A DNA stretch of 64,000 bases from Sphaerulina vaccinii (lineage: Eukaryota > Ascomycota > Dothideomycetes > Mycosphaerellales > Mycosphaerellaceae), in contig JAKUDP010000017.1 in NCBI GenBank assembly GCA_022570795.1, positions 546,131-610,130 of the forward strand, in the 5' to 3' direction. Numbering within the stretch: position 1 is the stretch's first letter; every line of letters starts with the position of its first letter. A program made the position numbers and the translations under genes. Below the pieces are notes generated by a model. That model did no database searches. It was not told where the DNA came from and saw only the letters and a program-made list of their open reading frames with translations. Positions 53,590-64,000 of this stretch are shown here, in pieces.

Positions 53590-54453
53590 TGTGTACCCAT
53601 AACAGCAGTCACTCCTGCTGAGTCGCATCCCAGTAGAAATCAGACTGATTATATGGGAGAACACTCTGGGCCGCCACCACGACGATGATGTATTGCACCC
53701 ACAGCCTACGGAGAACGCACTCTTCGTTACGTCCGCTGCTGGGACAAGAGTAAACTGCCACGCGAAAAAGGCGTTCCACAATGGCCAGATGCAATGTTTG
53801 GCTTCCAGCACGAATGCTGGGAGTCGGTCTGGGAGAAACGTTGGCGCGATTTGGGGGCGCTGAACGTATACCAGCCTCCCGACCCTCGCAAGATCCAGTC
53901 ATTGCTTCTCACCTGCAAGTTACTCTAAGTGTCTATCATCGTTTACAATCTTGAGCCTACTTCCAACTGGAGTTACTGTCCACGCAGGTACCGAGAGTCT
54001 ATCAATATCCTCTACCAATCCAACACCTTCGACATGCGAGAGTGCGAAGGCCTCATCAAGCTACCACAACTCATCTTACCCCACCCCTTCCAACGCATTC
54101 GTAGAATACGATTCAGCACCACATTTGACTTCTCGATTCCAAGAGCGAAGGATAAGAGGAAGAGATTCCCGCCAGATGATTCTAGCAAGTGGGCGGAAGC
54201 CTGCAATGTCCTGGCGTCCTTGGCCAACCTCGAGGACCTCCGCATTACCATCGCGTTGCCAGCACATTCGAATCGAGACGAGTTCGACAGCACTTTGATA
54301 CACATACTGGAACCGCTCAAGCCTATCCGTGCTATCAAGTTCACGCTCGCTATGACTGTACCTGTATCGGACTATGTGAACATGCGAGTGGGAGTACTGC
54401 CGTGTAAGATCGAGTCGAGATGGAGGCCTGCAAGTAGACTGGGGACGGACTGA
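53590..54453 (+). pseudogene. Decayed paralogue of the DUF7730-like gene
   Basis: Relatives of the gene at 47,444 appear in pieces. LLLSRIPVEIRLIIWENTLG is preceded by an in-frame TAA. A change of frame near 53,710 leads to LRYVRCWDKSKLP and SLLLTCKLL. Then TAA replaces the intron donor found in the intact gene. The last part, from about 53,991 to 54,453, is open and well conserved (RESINILYQSNTFDM, PHPFQRIRRIRFSTTFDF). A shortened protein could still start at 53929. Confidence 0.6.
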
Positions 54454-55294
54454 GTGGAAGTACCAGATGCTTGATGGAGCTCTCGGTGTGCTTGACCAGA
54501 AGCGATCCTGTCCTGATGACCGTTATATCGTCAGTCCTCCGAGAATCAATGAGCCTGCATGTGGAACTAGCACATATCTCGTTCCTAGACGAAAGTCTAA
54601 CGTGACCCGACTGCCGGGATCCTGGATGTTGGGAAGTGGTCCGCAACGTCGCTTGTCCTGGTCTGCCTGCACTTTGGAAGAGGTATCGAGGGCTATCTAT
54701 CATGCGGATATGGTCCAACTATGGACTTCGCCTGGCCTCGAAAGGGTCTCGAGCCGTCCCATTAATCTACGCCACTAGACGAAGTCTATCTGACGTGCGA
54801 GAGCGCCTCGGGTCCGTTCAAGACGCCCTGCTCACGTCGATGAGATTCATGTCATCATGATCTCCAAGTGTGTGCATCATGGCAGAGCCACGGACACAAC
54901 GCTCGACTTTAGGAACACCTCAGTCTTCAGCTGTCTTCCTTCCCAATGCATTACTCCAGCGCAGCTACAGCTCCCATGCCCCACGGTCTGGCTTCCCTCG
55001 TTCAGAGCATTCATTGACCCGGCATGAATCCGCTTCTGGCTATCACGACACACCTACACCCTGCTACACAGCACAAGAGTGTCACCGCCCTGGCCAACTA
55101 GGTCGATTGCAACAGGAACTGTCAAGCATGAGGCCCACCAATACGACCACCCAGCGTCATCGATACATGTGCTCTCAGCTGTAACCCCATCTGCCTATAT
55201 AATCTGCCTTTGCCTCACCGGTCTTTCGAAAGTCCACATCTCACGCAATATCTTGTCTCTCGCACCATAGAACAGCTCCGAAGACCTTGCCAGA
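54454..55294. other. Intergenic upstream of the small secreted protein
   Basis: About 840 bp without a supported gene. A TATA-like CTATATAAT lies at 55194-55202, about 95 bp before the next ATG. Confidence 0.4.
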
Positions 55295-55554
55295 ATGTTC
55301 TCATTCCGCAAGATCGCCCTGTCCGTTTTACTCTTGACAGCATTGCTTCCAGCTTCAGTTCTCAGCGGCAAAATCGCCTCTGTAATCCTCTTGAGTACTT
55401 GACTGTCTTGAAGTGCGAGCACTAATGACTTGGACAGGACTGCCAACATCCGTTCGATCACTGCACGACATGCGAAGTTGCGGGACTAGTTGGCGAATGC
55501 GTCAGTGGTTCGGAATGTGATTATCCTCCGGAGGCGAATTGCCATTGTAGATGA
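55295..55554 (+). CDS. Small secreted cysteine-rich protein (67 residues), effector-like
   Basis: Two exons (55295-55381, 55438-55554) are joined by a 56-bp intron with a CTAATG-type branch region and CAG acceptor, in phase. Exon 1 encodes a clear signal peptide (FRKIALSVLLLTALLPASVL, cleavage near LSG). Exon 2 encodes the 38-residue mature part with seven cysteines spaced C-x6-C-x2-C-x8-C-x5-C-x7-C-x-C. Such proteins are typical apoplastic effectors or antimicrobial peptides of plant-associated fungi. The odd number of Cys leaves one unpaired or suggests a dimer. A TATA-like box lies about 95 bp upstream. No homologue is recognised. Confidence 0.7.
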
Positions 55555-56362
55555 GCAACGTTGGTCGGATTTGAGCTTCGAGGAACCGGCAATGAGGTGT
55601 GACATGGCAAGTCAATGAGAGAAACTGATGAAGCTGCGAATATGAACCTGGGGTGAAGGTGAAGACGAGTCGCGTAAGCCTGGCATATAAGGAATGATAC
55701 AGTGCGATCCTCTACACAACGACGTACCTTGAGGATCTATGCGTGGGAGCTTACAGCTCAAGCACATACTGTCTCTGGCTCCTCCATCGTCACAGTGTGG
55801 ATTCAGGCGGGCTATTCACGCAGAGTCCAGCATCGCTTGCTGCTCTTCACTTTCAAGCCATCTCTTTTAAGCCTCGGCTCTCGCTCGACTACGATCACTC
55901 CCTATTCTCCCGTACAAGGTACACGATAGTCCGTAACATCAACACAGAATGAAGCTGACGGCACGGAAAGAGCGACTTTTGTCACCAGGGACTTCGCGCG
56001 CGCGTAAGAATCTTCTCATGTTCCAAATGAGAATTTGAGATGGATCATTGGGAGTGCCTGCCTACGACTGCGCCGGCCTACTCGAAGGAAGTCGCAGCTT
56101 GCACTACCTTCGCAGCTCTCGCATATGGTCGCTTTCGATGTCTGCTCGAACAGTTCCATGGCTTCCCGCCTGCGAGGTTGCGGCACGGGAGCGTGGACCA
56201 ACTGAATGTATTCTGCAGGGTGATGGTAATAGATGTTTCATCGTGATCATTCTGCAGTAGAGTGAGGTATGCGCCCGTATCCGACACCGAATTGGTGAAC
56301 GGCGTAGCCGTATAGAGCCAAAGGAATATGAGCTGTATGGCCAGCAGCGGAAACCGTGGCCC
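55555..56362. other. Intergenic, possibly with degenerate coding sequence
   Basis: About 800 bp next to the truncated helicase. On the reverse strand at about 56,330-56,454 a frame reads GFTPLHTRAGHQ and later HDLLDRGVV, recalling an ankyrin repeat, but it is short and disrupted. Confidence 0.3.
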
Positions 56363-58802
56363 TCATGAACGACGCCGCGGTCCAACAGGTCGTGCGCTAT
56401 TCCGAGTTCGCATTTTTGATGTCCTGCTCGAGTGTGTAGTGGAGTGAAGCCCATTGATGTGGATCCAGTTGATTTGCAGGCTGACTTGACCGAGTTGGTG
56501 GCATGCCAGGTCCTTCTCTATTGCGGGCGTGCTCAGTCGCAGTATCTTCTCCTCCAAGAACTGCAGACGTGGTTCTTTGGCGATCAGCAAGTCCATCTCG
56601 GCGACAACAGCATCCACACCCTTGTTCGACTGGCTTGTGATGATCACTCCGATTCCCATCATCATTAGGATGCAGATCATCTTAGCCACAGTAGCAGCCT
56701 TCCCTGTGCCTGGAAGACCCTGCATTAGGATCAACCCACTTCTGACCTCTCGGTCCACACCACACTCGATGAACTCCCGCTGTTCGTTGTTGACCTGAGC
56801 AGACTTGACATCGCGAATGAGCCCGTCTCTGTCGTTGTTGCAAAGGGATGATTGGGTCCACTCTAAGTGGAAGCGGCTTGAGTACGTCGTGCAATCATCG
56901 TCGACGATGATGTTATACGGATCGAACTTCGCGTGAGGGAGGGCGCCCAGAGGTGCTGGTGGCCTCGTTTGGCAGACTGCGGCCATGTCTTGGATACCAA
57001 GCATTTGCCTGTTCATCGTCTCGTCATCGCCACGCCACAAGACGTGCACTTGGTACTTTCTACCCCTTTCCATCTTGTAGTCCTGGAGTTGAAGGGCGCT
57101 CGGTAGCACGGCAGTCATTGAGATGTCATAGCCATCGATAGCTTCCTCGCAGACGCGGCATTCGAACGCATCCTCCGGGTTCATTCCTTGCAGCAACTCA
57201 GGCACGTGGATCTGTAACCTCGTCTTGGCTGCGGGTTTGATCTTATGCGAGAGGTTTGCCAGCGCCGGATTGGTAAGCTTCACACTGATCAAGTACTCCT
57301 CGTCTTCCAAATGAGTGAAGCTTGCAGGATATGTAAGCTGATCATTGTAGATGACCTCTTGTTCTTTGATCGCGTGGGTACGAGCCCAGAGGAGAGGTAG
57401 CACATAGTGCTGCTCGTAGCTGTTCAGGGTAGCGAAGTGAGTCTTCACAGCTTCGCCATAGTCGTTTGGGTAGATGAGACCATAGGTCTCCAAGCCTCGA
57501 TTGCGAAGATGGATTGGCAGCTTGACCTTGCTCGACTGGGCGGCAATCATCTGGCTGAATCTCCTCACAAACTCTGGGCGGTAGTTGGCCAGCCTAGCTG
57601 ACCACCAATCATCTCTAGGAGCGGCGACAGGGCTGGTCTTGCGGGCTTTGAGACAGATGTTTCTCCTGCAGATGAAAGGTTAGCGATTGTCTCTGGTCAT
57701 TCTCCATTGCCACGCGGAATGAATCTTAGCGACCCAGCTCCACTGTGAGCAGCGTAGACCAAGTTGAAAGCTGGAGAGGCGGCAACGACCACTTTCCTCG
57801 ACCCGCCCAGGTTACTTCCAGAGGTTGTTGCACTTACCAAGTTGTGAAGACAGTTTGAGCAATGTTCGACAGGCTGAGGTTCAGGTAGACTGTGAAGCTC
57901 TTCATCCTGCTCAGCTTGATGCGGAGGTTCTGGTGCTTCGTCCCAATTGTGAACCCCGCGGTCGGCGGAGTGACGAACACATGTGCTGGTCGCTCAGACG
58001 CTCTCATCACAATGGTGATCTGCATCACTTTGTTCTGTGGTAGTGCCCATTGGGGCTTGTAAAGTCCAGCCTTCTGGAGATCGGGTACCAAGATCTCCTT
58101 GAAGGCGATGGACTCCAGTTGGTCCATCTCGTAAAGCCAACGCTGCTCCTTGTGGTACTTGCCGTACCTCATGCCGTCCAGTCCAAAGATTGTCGGCTCC
58201 TTTGTTGCTTTGTCCTCTTGTTCTTTGCCCTCCCAGAAGTTTTCTCGGACTGCGATCTCAAAGCCGGCGAACATGGTGGTCATGTTCGGACGGAAGTGGA
58301 TGCAGCTGATGGACTTGAGATCCGATGTCCCTGCTTCTAGGTACACCATACACGTTAGTGATGTTCTCCAATGTGGAGCAGCTGAAGTGACAGCATCATG
58401 TCTTGAAGCTGGTCACCGCAGCACGCTCAAATTGAGCGAGAAGAGCTTCTGCTTACCTTCTCCATTCAAGCTTACAAACAAAGCTGGAAAGCTATACCTA
58501 GTCTTCTTGACCAGGTCGCCGCCTTGCGGTGAGCTGTTGTAACGAGTCAAATCCGGCAAACTCTTCTTCATGGGAATTTCCTTTACAGGAACTGGCGGCG
58601 GGACTGGCGCTTGCTGGTACACCCTGTTTCGAGTCTCCTCATTTGGCAGGCCCACTGGAGGTCTGGAGTCATAGTTCGCGGCGAAGAAGTGTTCGATGAA
58701 CTTTTGCACATCGGGTACAGCGGCTGATGACGGAAAAATGGACGTCTTGTGGGGGTCTGCCGAGACCAAAGTCAACGCCAATGGCCTGATGTCGGAGGCC
58801 AT
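56363..58802 (-). CDS. Superfamily 1 (UPF1/AAA_11-like) helicase, C-terminally truncated
   Basis: Exons 58802-58457, 58336-57838 and 57665-56363 join in phase to 715 residues. The N-terminal half has no named domain. Around 57,700-56,900 comes the leader typical of SF1 helicases, then NNEQREFIECGV and the Walker A GLPGTGKAATVAKMI, where the usual Thr after Lys is Ala, then VIITSQSNKGVDAVVAEM (motif Ia). The protein ends in a Ser/Arg-rich, non-conserved tail before motif II (DExx) and the whole second RecA domain. It therefore cannot be a working helicase as it stands. It is the last gene before the RIP-mutated telomeric DNA. Confidence 0.8.
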
Positions 58803-59400
58803 GACTATCGTATCGCTGTTATCCTCGGGCGAGGATAAGGAGGGCTAGCGACTCCGACGAGTCTCGAAAAGGGTAAAGGATAGTGCCTAGCACTAAGGCG
58901 ACTTATTGGTTGGCTGATGAGCGCAGTCTTTAGCTGGTAGCGGAAGGCTTCTGGTACTTCAGACGAGTCTCAAAGAGGTATGAAGGTGGTGCATAGCACC
59001 AAGGCGGCTTGTTGATCGGCGCAGTCGTAGCTTGCTGGCAGAGTCTCGATAGAATGGCGTGCCGAGAGACTAGGTAGCCTCAAGTGGAGGCAGTGGTCGC
59101 GCAGAGTGTTGTGCCTGCTTAACAGGCAGAGTGACTTGGGTTATGAGACGCGTTTTTGAAGATCGCGGTGGCGGCTCTCAGGTGGACGTGCGCGGAGTGA
59201 TTGAGAGGAAGTTTGCGGCTCGGTGGAGGCTCTGCATGTGCTGTCAGCTTCTATCCATGTCATATGTGCTTCGAAGATGCTTGTACCTCACAGTAACAAG
59301 TAGCGGCGGGTTGCAAGTGTGAGTTGTTGCGAGTGTGCATCCTAGACGCAAAAGACCTTTTGCAAAGTAGAACCTTCGAGAACTATAACTTGTTTCTAGT
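58803..59400. repeat. Diverged tandem duplication at the inner edge of the subtelomere
   Basis: Two related units of about 90 bp lie at 58851-58940 and 58955-59042. Both contain CGACGAGTCTC or AGACGAGTCTC, then TGCxTAGCACxAAGGCG and a GCGCAGTC block. The frame at 59131-59322 has no recognisable content. Confidence 0.55.
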
Positions 59401-62337
59401 AATCTATAATTAATTAATCGATTAGAGTATTAGGTTATAGGGGACCTAATAATCTTACTAAGCGGAGGCTAAGCTTGATCTAGTTAGAGCTTGTTAATAT
59501 ATTTATAAAAAAGTAAATAAAAAAAGTTTTTATATTCTAATTAGTAAAATAGAATAGTAAGTTATATATAATAACTATTTATAATTATAATATTTATTAT
59601 CTATATATATAAAGGAGATTTTTTTTTTAATTTTAGTACTTTTTTTAATTTCTCGAGAATAGAGAAATTAGAGAGATCTAGGCTACTTTTTTTAATTTTT
59701 TAAAAAATAAAAAATTAGAAAAATTAGTTTTTCTATTTTAGATATTTTAGTTCTAGTAGACCTACCTATTAGTAGAAACTATAATACTATCTCCTATCTA
59801 GCCTAGCTTTGTTCTAAAGCTTATAATATATTAGCTTTTATTATAGAAAGTCTATAAAAATACCTTTCTATTTTTTTTTTCTACTAAACTACTATACTAT
59901 TATTAAAATTAAAATATACTTTATATTATTATAAAAAGGCTAAAAAAATATTTTATAAAAAAAATTCTATAATATATTTATATAATATATATAAAAGAAA
60001 AAGTTATATATATAAAGTATATATTTTATTAGGTTAGTATACTAAGTACTAGTAGTATAATCTAAAAGGCTATAATATAAAAGTTACTAAAAGAAAGTAG
60101 AAATATTTTTTAGCTTAGTAGAAAAAGTTATTAAAAAAGCTTAATATAGTAAAAGAGGCGCTAGTAATAGCTTATATAAAAGAAATATATTTTTATAAAT
60201 AACTAGATATAGTAGACTAGAAAGTAGCTAAAAGTTATAATTTTAAAAATAATACTTTTTTTAATAAAAATAAAAAAGTTTAAAAAAAATTTATAATATT
60301 AGATCTAGACTTTTCTACTATAGTACTTACTCTATTATTCTAGACTTAGAGTATAGCTAAAAGTATCTTAGATTCTTTCTAGAAAAGTCTAATATTTTCT
60401 TTTTTTATAAATTCTAGTAAAGTTATACTAGAAGCTAGTAGTAGTTTATAAAGTTAAATTTTAGTTTCTAGGTATTTTTTAATTTATTATATTCTTTCTA
60501 CTTAATTAAGTAGTTCTAACCTTTCTATTTTAGAATCTTTTCTACTTTAAATTTTTTTTTTTTTTAGATTAGAAGTAGAATATTTTTTAATAAAATATTT
60601 TAGTATTTATAGATTCTAATAATAATATATAGAATACTAAGTAGATTTTTATATCTTTTAGTAGTTTAAGTTAGTAGTTAACTAGCTCTTATAGCTTATT
60701 AATTAAAATAGTTCGACTTTTACTTAGTCTAGTTTTTTTATATTTTTTTTATTTTAAATTTTTTTATAAAAAAATAGACTTTATTTTTTCTTTTTAGCTA
60801 AAATACTATTTTTTATTTATTATTATATAGCCTAGCTATTATTAGTTATAAGTTTATAATTTATTCTTCTAGTTTCTTATAAAAACTTTTTAGATTATTA
60901 CTTATAATTATAGTATATTCTATTTATAAATAAAATAAAAGTTTTTTAAAAAAATTTAGATTTTATTTATAATTTAAAAAGAATAGTATAGCTTTTATTA
61001 TTTCTAATTACTAATTATTTAGTATAAGCTATACTATTAGTAGTAGTACTAACTAGTTATTTTATATATAATTAATATAATATTATAAGTATTAGAAAGT
61101 ATAGTCTAGTTAGACTATTTAAAAAATATTTTTTTAGAAATTAGATTATATAATATATATTATATAGTAGTAGGTTATATAACTTATTTAATATTTTATA
61201 TTAAAAAGCTTTTATAGAAATATATTAAATAAGTTTAGAATATTTTCTAATAACTTATAAATATAGAATTCTATACTACTTTAAAAAAGTATAAGTTCTA
61301 TAAAAAAAAAGTCAAGTTTCTAAAATTTATTCTAAGCTTTTAAAAAATTAAAATTAATCTAGTAAAAATAGAGTTAATATAAACTTAGCTAGTACCTAAA
61401 ATAGTTAAAAAAGTATAATTATTTTTTAAACTAGCTAATTATAACTAGAAGTTTATTAAGAACTACTTAAAGCTTTCTATACTATTAAATAAGCTTATAT
61501 AGAAAAATAGAAAGTAGAGCTAGAGTATAGACTAAATAAAAGCCTTTAAAGTACTTAAAATATTATACTACTAGATACTAGTACTATAATTATTTAATAG
61601 AAAATATAAAGTTAAACTAGAAACTAATATATTAAATATAGCTATAGAAGTATACTTTATATAAAAGTATAATAGAAAGAGATACCTAGTAGCTTACTAC
61701 TTAAAGAAACTAACTTTTATAGAATAGAACTATAATATTTATAATAAAAAGTTACTTATAATTATTACTATAATATAGTACTAGTAAGTATATATAGAAA
61801 AAGCCTCTAAGCTTATAATTTTTTCTAATTATAAGAATCTAACTTACTTTACTATAATAAAAGTACTAACTTAATAATAGGCCTACTAGTTAGAACTACT
61901 TAGTTAATATAAATTCGAAATCTATTATATACTAGAAAAAAATAATAGTCGAGCTAATATACTAAGCTACTAAAGTAACTATATAGAAGGAAAAGAACTA
62001 GTATACTAGAAAGTACTTAGAGCTAATCTAGATAGAAGCCTAAGCTTAAACTTAATAGAGTTTAACTATATTATATAAGTTTTTTAAAATATAGAAAAAT
62101 AGTTTTTTATATTATAAAAAAATTATTAAGTACTAAAGAACTAAAAGAATAAGTATATATAATTCTACTATAATAATTTATAATATAAATATTTAAAACT
62201 ATAAAAACTATAAAGTTAATTTAAAAAAACTTTAGCTTTCTATATATATATAAATATATATTATAATATATTAAATACTATAAGCTCTACTAATAGAATA
62301 AAGTAGATTAATATATATATATAAATATATCTACTTG
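59400..62337. mobile_element. RIP-mutated retroelement DNA (Ty3/gypsy relic)
   Basis: Base composition shifts abruptly at about 59,380. Lines counted by eye have about 15-25% G+C, and CpA and TpG are nearly absent, which is what RIP produces. On the forward strand, from about 61.0 to 62.1 kb, an RNase H-like segment of a Ty3/gypsy polyprotein is recognisable (for example KFEIYYILEKNN near 61,912). Stops sit where Gln and Trp codons are expected. No intact frame remains. Confidence 0.75.
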
Positions 62338-62410
62338 TATCTATGCTAGAGGAACTAAGTTCCACCGGCAAAAAAGAGGTAGTTCCTCCGGCAGAAAGTA
62401 ATCTACTAAT
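62338..62410. other. GC-richer island inside the RIP-mutated DNA
   Basis: This short stretch keeps CA, TG and CCGG. It contains a near-exact direct repeat: AGTTCCACCGGCA at 62358-62370 and AGTTCCTCCGGCA at 62381-62393. It is unlike everything around it. Confidence 0.6.
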
Positions 62411-62439
62411 ATTTGCTAGAGAAACTAGACTTTATTAAA

Positions 62440-63480
62440 TTATTATTTTAGATTTGGAATCCTTAGGGTCGAAATAGTATAGTTCTTTATAAGAAGTATA
62501 TATATACTACTATCTACTAAACTTTTACTATAGCTAAAGATTCTAGAGAAGTCGAGACTTCGAAAATTAATATTAAGCTAGATATATAACTTTTTAAAAT
62601 TATTACTTTAGATTCGGATTTTATAGGGCTAAGTTAGTATAATAGGGTTTTAGAATTAATTTTAGTATACTACTCTAGCTAGATCTATATAGGATCGAAA
62701 ATATCTAAAAGTCTAACTTTTAAAAATTAGTAACTTTCTAAATATTAGACTTTTTATAGTTTTTATTTAAGATTCAGATTCCTTATAGCTAAAATAGTAA
62801 AATTCTATAGCTTATATATTTTTAAAGCTCTATTATATATTTATTTACTAGACCTAGAAGTTATAGAGAAAGTAATATATCTAAAATCTATACTAGGCTA
62901 GATACTTAGAGTCTTAGAAATTTTAGGGCAAATTCGGATTCTTTATAGTTAAAATAGTATACTTTAATAGCTTAGGTATTTTTAAAGGTCTATTATATAT
63001 TTATTTAGGGCTACTTTAGGTTATAAAGAAATTTTAGCTTTAAAAATTAGTAACTTTCTAAATATTAGACTTTTTAAATATTTTATTTAATATTTAGGTT
63101 CTTTAGAGTCGAAATAGTATACTTCTATTACTAACCTATTTTTAAGGCTCTATTATATATTTATTTAGAGTAGCTTAGGGTTATTAAGAAATTCTAGTTT
63201 TAAAAAGAGTTAACTTTTTAAGTCTTAGACTTTTTAGAAATTTTATTTAATATTCGGGTTCCTTAGAGGCGAAATAGTATACTTTTATAGCTAACCTATT
63301 TTTAAAGCTCTATTATATAATTTCTTAGAGTAGCTTTAGATTATTAGAAAATCTTAACTTTAAAAATAAATAACTTTATAAATATTAGACTTTTTAGAAA
63401 TATTATATAAAATCTAGGTTCTTTAGAGTTAAAAAAGTATACTTTAGGTACTAATCTAGTATTAGAGTAGGGTTATATAT
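62440..63480. repeat. Subtelomeric tandem repeat, unit about 160 bp, RIP-mutated
   Basis: A marker resembling GAAATAGTATACTT recurs near 62471, 62631, 62787, 62949, 63112, 63271 and 63431, about every 160 bp. Between markers come GCTCTATTATATATTTATTTA and a TTAGACTTTTTAGAAATTTT block. About seven diverged units are present. Confidence 0.7.
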
Positions 63481-63860
63481 TTATTTACTTAAAGTATAGT
63501 TTAAAGAATATTAGAACTTCTATAATTTAGAATTAGAGTTTTTTATAGAATTAGAGTATAAGAATATAATATTTATATTTTAAGATAATATATCTAGAGT
63601 TACTAAAAGTAGCTTGAAAGCTCTATTAGTATAGAAATCTAGTTAGTTTATTAAGTTAGAGCTTTTACTAAAAGCTATATAGAGACTAACTAAATCTATA
63701 TATATTTATAATACTTTATTTTACCTATTACTATCTATATATAATTAAGTATACTAGAAATTAGAATTAGAATAGAGCTAGATCTTAGCTTATTAGAAAT
63801 AAAGCTTAGCTAAATAATAAAAGTATCTATTTAAAATTAAAAACTTAATCTAATTTCTAT
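63481..63860. other. AT-rich sequence between tandem repeat and telomere
   Basis: These 380 bp have the same RIP-like composition. No repeat unit or coding frame is visible. Confidence 0.45.
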
Positions 63861-64000
63861 GGGTTAGGGTTAGGGTTAGGGTTAGGGTTAGGGTTAGGGT
63901 TAGGGTTAGGGTTAGGGTTAGGGTTAGGGTTAGGGTTAGGGTTAGGGTTAGGGTTAGGGTTAGGGTTAGGGTTAGGGTTAGGGTTAGGGTTAGGGTTAGG
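63861..64000 (+). repeat. Telomere, (TTAGGG)n
   Basis: Perfect TTAGGG repeats, about 23 units, run to the end of the window with the G-rich strand pointing outward. The join to AT-rich DNA is sharp. Confidence 0.98.

Noticed and set aside
56104..56454. Ankyrin-repeat-like protein on the reverse strand
   Set aside because: Only one repeat-like segment (GFTPLHTRAGHQ) is seen; the rest does not fit and overlaps the helicase end.
1..64000. CRISPR arrays, operons or other prokaryotic features
   Set aside because: Spliceosomal introns, a telomere and fungal gene families show eukaryotic nuclear DNA; the regular repeats are the RNA elements and subtelomeric satellite.

Overview
The window is the right end of a fungal chromosome. 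It stops in a TTAGGG array of about 140 bp (63,861-64,000), with the G-rich strand running outward as at a true chromosome end. Inside the telomere lies about 4.5 kb of very A+T-rich DNA (about 59.4-63.86 kb). It has almost no CpA/TpG and holds a stop-riddled Ty3/gypsy relic, which is the signature of repeat-induced point mutation (RIP). Short introns of about 46-62 bp with GT...CTRAC...AG signals, RIP, and introner-like introns point to a filamentous ascomycete, most likely a dothideomycete. The species cannot be named from the sequence.

Region 1 (1-21.4 kb) is a subtelomeric biosynthetic gene cluster. It holds a multimodular NRPS cut by the left edge, two 2-oxoglutarate/Fe(II) oxygenases of different families, a pyrroline-5-carboxylate reductase (P5CR), a POT/PTR peptide transporter, and a complete isopropylmalate trio: aconitase-type isomerase, a synthase without the leucine-feedback domain, and a dehydrogenase. 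This resembles echinocandin/pneumocandin gene sets, in which isopropylmalate-type enzymes lengthen a 2-oxo acid (homotyrosine route), oxygenases hydroxylate residues, and an imino acid is reduced to a substituted proline. The product here is unknown. No aminotransferase, P450 or regulator is visible; these may lie to the left.

Region 2 (21.9-35 kb) mixes housekeeping genes with small tandem paralogue arrays. It has three F-box-like 'LRNRIYE' genes, three short 'LPQELQDQILD' genes, a PP6/Sit4-type phosphatase with an unusual acidic insert, an eIF2alpha-kinase-like gene carrying four related introner-like introns, and a bli-3-like flavin-binding protein.

Region 3 (33.2-42 kb) contains what I consider the most novel signal. 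Ten copies of a 139-155 bp element flank the block from bli-3 to CHMP7. Most have a TATA-like motif 20-30 bp upstream, a tRNA-like A box about 13 bp inside, a covarying internal hairpin, complementary ends and a terminal TTTT. They look like a family of RNA polymerase III-transcribed structured RNAs. Between the clusters sit two small Cys-rich protein genes, CCT1 and CHMP7.

Region 4 (42-59.4 kb) carries a Gea/GBF1-type Arf-GEF, then typical accessory content: a DUF7730-like gene and a decayed paralogue, a secreted zinc metalloprotease with a stop codon in its apparent signal peptide, a large Cys-rich secreted protein with an in-frame TGA near its end, a 67-residue secreted Cys-rich protein (effector-like), and a truncated SF1 helicase. 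Exon boundaries were worked out by hand from splice signals and reading phase. They are internally consistent but are not backed by transcripts.
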